This document shows positions 42,701-52,500 of a DNA stretch of 64,000 nt, piece after piece (the first letter of the stretch is position 1; every line of letters starts with the position of its first letter). The DNA is from Dryas octopetala (Eukaryota; Streptophyta; Magnoliopsida; Rosales; Rosaceae), in the NCBI GenBank assembly GCA_963921425.1, contig OY992839.1:1118501-1182500 (forward strand), written 5' to 3'. The notes beneath the pieces are model-generated. The model made no database searches. It saw only the letters and a program-made list of their open reading frames with translations, and was not told the DNA's origin. Both the position numbers and the translations under genes were made by a program.

Positions 42701-45700
42701 AAGCGTCATGGGAAGGGTGCTGATTTTGTTCGTGCAGTCCAGGAGATTATTGATAGTTATGAGAAGCTGAAGAAAGATGACCAAGTTGATGATATCAACT
42801 CTAGTGCAAATGGTGGAATTTCAGTGGATTCTTCATCCAACCTTGGTTCAAAGGATCAGTCAGAAGCTCCTGAAGCTGTTCTTGATTCACGTTCAAAATC
42901 TTCACATTCTGTGATTGATAGAAATGAGCCAAGTATTTCTGTTGAAGATGCTTCAGCGCCTGCTCAAATAGATGACATGCTTGATAAGGAGGCCTTAACT
43001 GAGGAACCTGCTGCTACAGAAAAGGTTACTGAAACACCTCTGCCAACAACCTACTCTTCAAGAAAAAGATCTAGAGACTTGCGATCCCAGAGCTGTGTCT
43101 CACAGAAAGAGGAAGCACCAGCTCGTAGGTCGAGAAGCTCATCCAGGATGGAATCACGCAGATTACGGAATTCCATAATGCCATCTGATGATGATGCCAA
43201 GAATGCTGGGGACATATTGTGTAATGTAGTGCGTGATAGATCCTTAAGAAGGAATAAAAGAATACGTAAATCACCTGATGCATCTGAGTGTGATGATGTG
43301 AATTCAACTGCTTTTGTTTCAAATGGTTGTATTGAAGACAATGGTTCCGAAGTTGTCACAGTTGATTCTGACGTGTTTAGTTTGAATGAAGGCAGTGCTA
43401 TTGATTCGGGTTGTAAAGGTGAACACTCAGAGACTGTTGTTGACTGCTTGGATGGGGATGTGGAGTTGATTAAAGAACTTGATCTCCAAATAAAGGCTGT
43501 TGTTATTAAGAAGAAAAGGAAGCCAAACAGAAAGAGAGTTACTAGTGATGCAGCTGAGTCCATTGCTATGTTGGACAAGGAGACAGGTTTGGAGGTTGGT
43601 TTGCAAAGCAGTAGTCAAACTGTGCAAACTGATTGTGGAAAGATGAGTGGAAAGTCTTCCAAGGAAGATGGAGATGAGCACCTGCCATTGGTGAAACGAG
43701 CCAGAGTTCGAATGGGCAAACCATCTTCTTCAAAGGAGGAAGTTGATAGCTTCTCGCACACTGAAGAAAGTCTGAAGGAAGTTATGCTCAATCCATCAGG
43801 GCCGATCAGCAAATCCCCAAATTTTGATGAAAATTGTCCTGCTGGTAGGGACTCATTTGTGGTAAATGGGGCTCTAGATAATATAACACCTTCACGAGGT
43901 TGCACTCGAATTTTAGGAAATAGGCCTCACCTTTGGAACACCAAAAAAGAACAATCATTTGGTTGTTCAGTTGATGGTGAAGCTGTTTTGCCTCCATCTA
44001 AGCGCCTTCATCGTGCTCTAGAAGCTATGTCAGCTAATGCTGCTGAAGATGATGAAAGATGTAATTATGAATCGTCAACTATGAAGGCATCTACTATTGA
44101 TTGTAATATTTTTTCCACGAGCAGATGTCTTCCTATGAATGTGGAGAGTAATACAGGGAATGGTTTGGGACTGCAGAGCGAGGAATCTTTTGGCAATAAT
44201 GCTTCAGGGTTTGATGCTTCTGGGTTCTCCACCAGTTTAAACCCTGTGATCTCGGAGGAAAATGCTAAACCAGTCGTGGAGGTGGATGTATATGATCAGA
44301 GAAGTGAGAGTCCTAACACCCAAAAGCTTGAATGTTCCATTAATGATTTCCCAGATTCTAGAGATCATGCTAGTGGTAAAAATCTTAGTGGCGGTTCTTC
44401 TAATTGTCACACTATTGGAGCTGCAGTCCAGACTGAAAGTCCGGGGCATTTATCGCCTAATATGGATAGAAGAGAGGCTGGTACCAGATGCAATCAAGTT
44501 TTAATGGCTGAGTTGCCTCTGAGGGATGAAGGCAGTGCCAAAAATATTGAACCGAGCAATTGTGTGGCAGAAATTCCTGATATTGAATGCAATAATTCAG
44601 ACCATACTCTGAAGAGTGTAGATCCTGCATCAGGTGCCAACCATGGATCTGTTGCAGTTTCACTTCAAAATGATGCTAGTCCACTTCACAATAGTTCAGA
44701 GGGCCGTAGTGAGAATATTGAGTCTCTGGATCGTCAGCTTGAAGATAACAGAGAAGTCAATGACATGTAAGTTTCTATAGACTGGTGTAGTTCTGTGGTA
44801 GAATTTGATGCTTTATCGTGTTCATATTTCACAAGAATTTCCCTCCTCTTGATCCTTCCCACAAATAAATTTAATGCATAGATTTTCTTAATTTGTTTAC
44901 TCTTTTTCCCTTGCCATTATAATGGAGGAGTTTAATAGAGGAATTTTTAGGTAAGTTTTGTTTTAAATCTCTGTTGCTTTGTATTTTGTTGTCTTAGGCT
45001 TGATGTTGTGAAAGTGGTCGAACATAAACAAACAGAGAAGGATCTAGGTTCAGTTTCTAATCCAAATGAGTACTTGGGTGAAAAACATGTTTCCGGTATC
45101 CGGTCAAGTCCATCCGTAACAGACGGAGGAGATTCTCTTGCACAAACATCACCTCCCAATGCCTCAGGCTGTCACGTGTCTAATTCAGATAGTAGTAATA
45201 TTCTTCAGAACAATGGCAGTTGTAGTCCTGATGTTGATTTACAGCACAAGAGAATTTCATCTACTCCAGTTGACGAGGATGGGAAGTCCGAATCAGTGGC
45301 TAGTCCAAGACCAAAAGTAGTGAGCAGGTATGCAGAAGCACTTGCTGCTCTGTCATCCTTCGAGACAATGCTTGGAACATTGACAAGGACCAAGGAGAGC
45401 ATTGGTCGAGCAACTCGTATAGCTATCGACTGTGGAAAGCTTGGTGTAGCTACTAAGGTAGGGAACATCATATTTATAATTTAGTTAATAATATCAGTGA
45501 TACCTGATTGTTCCTCTGGGATTTTTTCTTCCTTTTTTATAGTTTGAATTTCTATGTCAAGTTTATGTAAAATATTATATATATATGAATTCTTTCTTGA
45601 TGCATAAATGGAGATGATGGAAGTATTTCATTTACACTTTTTCTTAGAACTTATAATAACGTTGAAATTGGGATGGAGTACAAACGTGCGCCTTGATGTC

Positions 45701-47994
45701 TTACTCGTGTAATTTTTCTTCTTTTAAAACTCAGGTGTTGGAAATTCTTGCTCGTTATTTGGAAACTGAGTCAAGTTTACACAGAAGGGTGGACTTATTC
45801 TTCCTGGTGGATTCTATTACTCAGTGCTCTCGAGGTTTAAAGGGTAATGTTTGTATTTATTGTTCTGTGTATTGGAGCTAATCGTCTGACATATAAAAAT
45901 AAGTGAAGTATTAATGATCTATATGTGAGATTTGCTTAATGTTGATATTGATTTTGAATATTAGGTGATGGTGGTGGTATGTACCCTTCAGCCATCCAAG
46001 CAGTGCTGCCACGGTTATTGTCAGCTGCTGCTCCTCCTGGAAGTTCTGCACATGAAAATCGTAGGCAGTGTCTAAAGGCAAGCGAAGTTATTCTTTTTCT
46101 TTTTTTGGTCTTTTTATTTTGCTTTAATTGCATATTGTAATAGTGTCCTCTTACCCTTGATTATTGCTTAGTGTTGGGTATTTTTCTGGCAGTACAATGT
46201 TGTCTGGCTTGTGCTAAATGCCTTACCTGTTCATCTTCTTCTGCATAGGTTTTGAGACTTTGGTTGGAAAGAAGGATTATTCCAGACTCCATAATTCATC
46301 GCCATATGCGAGAACTGGATTCCCTCAGTGGGTCTTCTTCTGCTGGTGCCTATTGTAGGCGCTCCTCGAGAACAGAAAGGTCTTTGGATGATCCTCTTAG
46401 AGAAATGGAGGGTATGCTTGTTGACGAATATGGAAGGTTTGAATTGTTTGGCTCTTACTTCTGGATTGTCTTATATTCTCATATTTTATCATTTAATGAG
46501 TTCTTTCTGTATTTCCGCAGCAATTCAAGTTTTCAACTTCCGGGATTTTGTATGCCCCGCATGCTCAAGGATGAAGATGATGGAAGTGATTCTGATGGAG
46601 AAAGTTTTGAGGCTGTAACTCCTGAGCATAATCCTCATACCCATGAAGAACATGAAACCACGCCTGCCACTGAAAGGCATAGGCATATCTTGGAAGATGT
46701 CGATGGAGAGCTTGAAATGGAGGATGTGGCTCCTTCTTGTGATGTTGACATGAGTTCATCTTGTGATGTTGCTGGAGGCAATGCTGTGCAGGCTTCACAT
46801 AATCAGTTTGAACAGCATTGTCCACTACCCTTTGCCCCTCCACTTCCTCTAGATGTGCCACCAGCATCTCCTCCACTACCATCGTCTCCTCCGCCCCCAC
46901 CACCACCACCACCTCTGCCTCCACCTCATGTCATCCACCCTCCATGTGCTATGGCCGATCCCTATATCAGTGGTGTTGATTCAAAGCCCTACGCTGATGC
47001 ACATGTGGGTCTTTGCATTACTTTTCTTGTTTCCTTTGATAATCTGTCAGTATTACAATGGAAAAATGACTTTGTCGTTATATCTTTTTTCTTCTAACTT
47101 GGATGTGCATTTGCAGAATGCGCATGACAACAGAGTTCAACCTGCGCCTCAGCAGCTGAATGCAACGAGAATCAACCAAACAATTTCTGAGGCAGTGCAC
47201 TATCGTGCCCCCGAATGTAGAGATCTTCAGAGACAGATGCCTGATTCTACTTCATGCTCTTATAGTAATTTTCCTACATATTCAGGGAGAAATGTTCCAC
47301 AAACTGATGGTGCCACCTTCCACAATAAAGGTTACCCTTTGCGACCACCCCATGCTCCACCATCGGATCAGTTTTCTTATGTTCAAGGAGACCAGCAGGT
47401 AAAGCCTCGACAGGAGGCCCCGCCTCCTTACCGCAACAGATTTGACTTCGTGCAGAATGGGGACAGAGAAAATTATTACAATAATCATGAAAGAATGAAA
47501 CCCCCTTATGAGCCCCGTGAGAGCTGGAGGTTTCCTGCACATAATTTTTCTGGTAATTTTCTTGAGTGCAAATAAATTTTTGATGACAGGGATTTGTGGT
47601 GTTCTACCTTTTTCTTTTGTATTTTATGGTGACATCTTGATCTTAGAATTATTTGCTTTTCTTTCTTCCCTAGGTCCTCGATATCCTGACAAAGGCAAGG
47701 CATCTTATGGAACTGCTCCATTTGCTGGCCCCCCTTGTGAACCAACTAGATTACCTGGCCAAGGGTGGAGATTTCCTCCCCGTTCAATGAGCCACAGGAA
47801 CTCTATGCCTTTTATACCACCTTTTGAAGGTCCGATACCCGTCTCAAGCAGAGGTATGTGGGTTTTCTGTGGTTATTTGTTGTAGGTATGAGTTTCATGC
47901 TAGTGTTTACAGAGTGTTGAAAGTTATATATTATATAGTCTCAGGGACTGTTCTCTTTGGTGCTTCAGGTCCAGGCTTTTGGCGGCCAAGATGA
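39750..47994 (+). CDS. HUA2-like protein (PWWP and CID/RPR domains), with a frameshift in exon 2
   Basis: Eleven exons: 39750-39872, 40518-40595, 42637-44766, 44998-45457, 45735-45843, 45965-46077, 46249-46436, 46521-47004, 47117-47552, 47674-47853 and 47969-47994. The PWWP domain spans exons 1-3 (WKVGDLVLAKVKGFPAWPA, VSEPEKWGYS, then FFGTQQIAFCNPADVEAF). Exon 3 is long, acidic and low-complexity with basic nuclear-localisation-type clusters (KKKRKPNRKR). A CID/RPR domain follows (VSRYAEALAALSSFETMLGT, VDLFFLVDSITQCSRG, VLRLWLERRIIPDSII), then a poly-Pro tract (46846-46930) and the end GPGFWRPR. Arabidopsis HUA2 and HULK proteins are nuclear factors acting in pre-mRNA processing and flowering. 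Exon 2 has four A where three are expected (40560-40563), shifting frame between DWKK and VLVYFF; total exon length is 4,327 nt, one over a multiple of 3. Intron 6 has a GC donor. Confidence 0.9.
40596..42636 (+). other. Large HUA2-like intron 2
   Basis: A 2.0-kb AT-rich intron separating the two parts of the PWWP domain, with a long poly-A tract at about 41999-42019. No inserted element with clear ends was recognised. Confidence 0.55.
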
Positions 47995-49594
47995 GCAAAT
48001 ATAGCAAACTGTCAGGACTGGTGTGTTACCGCGACAATTTCCTCTAGTAGAGTATTGTTTTAGTAGTTATTACTGATGCTAATTCTATTATAATGGTCCA
48101 TAATTCTTAGGTATAATCCATTTTTGATCTTGCTTCTGCTGCTTATTCAAGAGAATTGGTTATTTTGCCGAGTCATTGTGGTTCATGCTGTGAGGCACAG
48201 ACCTCTACAAGAGGCTAAGGCGCAGAGACCAGTGCAATAATGCTTCGGATTTGTACATATGTATTCTATCCTTCCTCCTGCAAAAGCAGAGCAGGGAGAC
48301 GATCGTTGTAGAGATGATTGAGCCGTGACTAACTCTAGGTTGGCATGTATCATTTTTTTTTGTTTTGCCAATTTTTACTTCAGAATTTTAGGATAATTTA
48401 TATCATGGAAGCCCTTCATAGGAATTTTGTTGACTTATGCTGGGGCATTTGTTCAAACACATACTTCTCGTTTCATGCAATCTTTATGTGCATATATTTT
48501 TTCCTTTCTTGTCCATTCCTTGAAATTTGGATGGCACCAAACCATTCATTAATTTGGAGCAATTATGCCATTAATGATACCGCTATTAGAATTGTTTTGA
48601 TGTTAATTATTTGTATCTGACTAATTCTTAAAGGGTGTTAAATTTAAGTTCACAAATTTTCTATAATAACTCTTATAAGAATTGAAGCAACTAAATATGT
48701 TTTAGAATCAAAATGATTCCATATTTAAGTGCTTGATTCACCCTTCTAGTGGGATAAAAATATAAGATATTGATAAATTGATCTATGCAGAGAATAATCT
48801 TATAATATCAATTTTGAGAAGTATAATTTTCCCAAAGAATTTTCATAAATTTAATTCAGAATTGAATGCTGTTGTGCGTTTATAACTTCATAGAAACATG
48901 GGGGCCATCCATTGCCAGCGACTATGTTTCAGTGTTAATGAGGTTGTTGGAAACTTGAACGACTCAAGTGATGTGGTCGGTCATGTACTCATGTGGCATA
49001 TAAATGATTCTCAGTGTAAATGGATACTCACCGACTTTTTGCACGTCCCTTTTTATTTTTATTTTTATTTTAAGAAAGGAGATAGTAGAACTAAGCTCTT
49101 TCCACATAAATAAATATGACTCTTATTTAATTAGAGCTTTAATTAGGTTGGTCGAATTAATTATTAATTATTAATTAATTATATTTTTCTCTACTTTTTT
49201 AGAAGTTTAGAACAAACAAATTCCAAGTTTGAATTCTTCTTCTTAATGAAAAAAGATTTACCCGAAGAAAACGAAAAGTTGTTTAGAAAAGTGGAATTAT
49301 ATAAAGACAGCAGATTGGAGCAAATGAGCAGAAGGCTGTATCCTCCGACCCCACGACAGGAGGTCTTGTGGGGACCACTTACGAGTCATGACTCAAACCA
49401 AATGAAAATTGAAGCCGAAATGAGGAAATGAGGTGGTCTTGTTTGTGTTCTTCTCCCTAATTGATTACTCAATTGAATTTGATTGATGAGAAACAAGGAA
49501 AGTCTTTGCTTCATCAGCCTCAGCTTTGCTGCTTCTTAGTTCTTACTGCGTATAGATTACAGGAAGAGAGAGAGAGAGAGAGAGAGGCAGAGAA
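47995..49594. other. HUA2-like 3' flank and GPX upstream region
   Basis: 1.6 kb without a recognisable gene. It includes HUA2-like 3' untranslated DNA, then AT-rich DNA. A (GA)n run at 49564-49588 lies in the GPX 5' leader immediately before the ATG. Confidence 0.5.
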
Positions 49595-52500
49595 ATGGGC
49601 GCTTCACACTCGGTCTCCGAAAAATCCATTCATGTTTTCACCGTAAAGGTGCTTGCTCATTCCAATTTCATTGCTTTTCTTCTTCCGCAGCTGAATCGTT
49701 TCGTTGAGGAATCTTTAAAAGGTTTCGTTTTGGTGTTGCAGGATTGCAAAGGTAATGACGTGGACCTCAGCGCTTACAAAGGGAAGGTCCTCCTAGTGGT
49801 TAACGTTGCTTCCAAATGGTTCGTGCTTCCCCTTTTTCCCTATTAATTTTCATCCTTTACTTACTTCCTTTCTTGTTTTCAATAATAAATAACAAAAATT
49901 TGCTTCTGAAATTTAATCGATTAATTCATGCTTCTATTCTTCTTCTGGGTTGTGAACAGTGGGTTTACTGATTCAAATTACACCCAGTTGACTGAACTTT
50001 ACAGCAAGTACAAGGACAAAGGTATCCTCTTTTCCCTCTAAACTTTTGAGTTTTGCCACTGCTGTTCTATTTGTTTGAACATATTGTCTTTTTAGAATTG
50101 AGTTTTTTATGAAGCTTTGATTTTTCATGAGGAATTTACATACCCATGAAAAACTCTGCTGGGTTTTGTTTATTTTTTGAAAATCACATGTCATATTTTG
50201 CTTGTGTTGCTAATTTCTAAGGTTTTATATGAAACCCATGTGCTGAAATTGTTGATGACTAGATGTGATATGTGACATATGTCCCACACCATAATGTCCT
50301 CTTACTTATCAGTTTATGTGATGTTATCAGGTTTTGAAGTCTTGGCATTTCCGTGCAATCAGTTTCTGAAGCAAGAGCCTGGGACAAGCCAGGAGGCGCA
50401 AGAATTTGCGTGTACAAGATACAAGGCTGAATATCCAATATTCAAGAAGGTATTTTTGAATTCTTTACATAATTATCAGATAATCAATTAGAATATCTTA
50501 ATCCTGCATGGTGCTTGTAATGTCCTGAGCTTTGAAGACTATGACTAATCATATAGTATTATTCATGGCTTATGGATTTTGACAATAAATTTTCTGAAAC
50601 TCAAAAAGGTCCTTGTTAAATTTGACCATGTAGAATTAAGAAAGAGGGAAAGGGTTACTAGACAGCTAAATACTGCTCAGTGCTACCTATTGCGTACTTA
50701 ACCCCAGCAGTTGGAAAACAGAGATTAGGTTTGGTAGTTATAGTAGTTGCTCAAAATAAGCTAGATCTTTCCTCCCAGTGAACCAATTCTCATGCCAGTG
50801 TCCATTTGGAAGAGGCACATGTTCTCCCAAAGAGCTCTTTGAGGAAGGCATGTTTGATCATTTATATAGATGTAAATTGATATAAAATTCTCTTGCTCAT
50901 GTTGGTTGTTGGATGCCATTCCTCCTTTATTTTGATTTTTGAAACAAGAAATTCTAAGAGGCTTTGGCCTTTTCGCATAAGACTGGTTTGCAGTTGGGCT
51001 ATAGCCTAATGCCCTCATGTTGTTAATTTGGCTCGCATTTGAAGATTTCCTGGTTCATGGGGGATTTCCATGGTATTCTAGGATGAAGTTAGGAGTCCAA
51101 ATAGGTGTTGGAAGGTTATTAATTCCTGGTGCGTTTTGGACTTCATTTTGGGCAAGTTTTGAGGTTTTCCTTGTGTATAAAGGAAACTTATTTCCTACTC
51201 AAAGTTAACTTTCTTCCTACTTTATCTAGGATTGTAATATAAGGCCTATGGTTATAAATAGGACCTTAGGGGCTTAGAAAAATGTGAGAGAATCAGATTA
51301 GAGTGAGCAAGTCCTTAGGATTCTTGGGAGGCACACAATCTAGAATTGGTGAGATCAAGATTAGGTAATTAATCTTGGGTGAGAGATCTAGGGTTTTGGG
51401 AAACACTTTGTGAAAGGGTGTACAAGAGATTTGGGGATTGGGTTATGTGATTTAGTCCAATTGTAATCTTAATACTTATTATTCTCATAGTGAAGAACGG
51501 AGATCTCTCCCGGGGACGTAGGCAGGAATTTTGCCGAACCTCGTAACAAATCTCGGTGTGATTGTGTGTGCTTGTTGGTTTATTATTTTCTGTTTTCTTG
51601 GCTGTGTTTGTTATTTATCTTTCATCGAATTATTGCTTGTACGCCGTGAAGGTGGGAATTAGGATTTAATTCTCAAACTACATCAACAAGTGGTATCAGA
51701 GCCAGGTTTCGTGTTCATCGATCGTGGTTCCGTGTTTATCGATCGAGGGTAGTTTGTCATGGCAGCGGGAAGTAGTGGTGTTTCATCCTTTAAGGTGGAG
51801 CAATTTGATGGAAGAGGTAACTTTACTCTATGGCAAAAGAGAGTGAAGGATGTCCTAGTTTCGCAAGGCTTGGCACGCGCCTTGAAGGGAAAGGAAGTAG
51901 GAAAACCGGCAAAGATGACAGATGATGACTGGGAAGACTTGGAGTGCAGGTGTGTGAGCACAATTCGGCTTTATATTGCTGATAATATTATCAACAATAT
52001 AGATGAAGATTCTGCCCCGGAATTGTGGAAGAAACTAGAAAAGCTTTATTTAGCTCAGAAGTCTATGGCCACAAAGTTGAATCTGAAGCGGGACATATAT
52101 AAGCTGAAGATGGAAGCGGGTGCAAATCTCATGGATCATATGAACGTGTTCAAAGGACTGCTAAATCAACTCGAAAGAGTTGGGGTAAAGATTGAGGAAG
52201 AAGATCGAGCCCTCTTACTTCTAACCTCACTTCCTGATACATATGACAACATAGTGGATATCTTCTTGTATGGTAAGGATACACTGAAGATGGAGGAGGT
52301 CGAGTCAACTCTCTTGTCTAGTGAAAGGAGAAAGAAAGTTGAGGATAAAGATTCCTTGTTTGTTGCTCATGGTCAAAGAGGAAGGCAAACTACCAAGGGT
52401 TCTAGTGATAATAGCAAGGCTAGATCAAAGGGTAGTGGTAAGGGCTGGCAGTGCTACAAGTGCAAAGAGTGGGGACACATAAAGAAGGACTGTCCGACTT

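Noticed and set aside
43051-43578. 175-codon minus-strand frame within the long HUA2-like exon
   Set aside because: Antisense to a real exon with low-complexity Ser/Leu content; no independent signal.
46565-46924. 119-codon minus-strand frame opposite the poly-Pro region of HUA2-like
   Set aside because: Val/Glu-rich reverse translation of the CCN-rich proline tract.
51691-51704. TGGTATCAGAGCCA considered as part of a tRNA gene
   Set aside because: It is the Copia primer-binding site directly after the 5' LTR; no cloverleaf around it.
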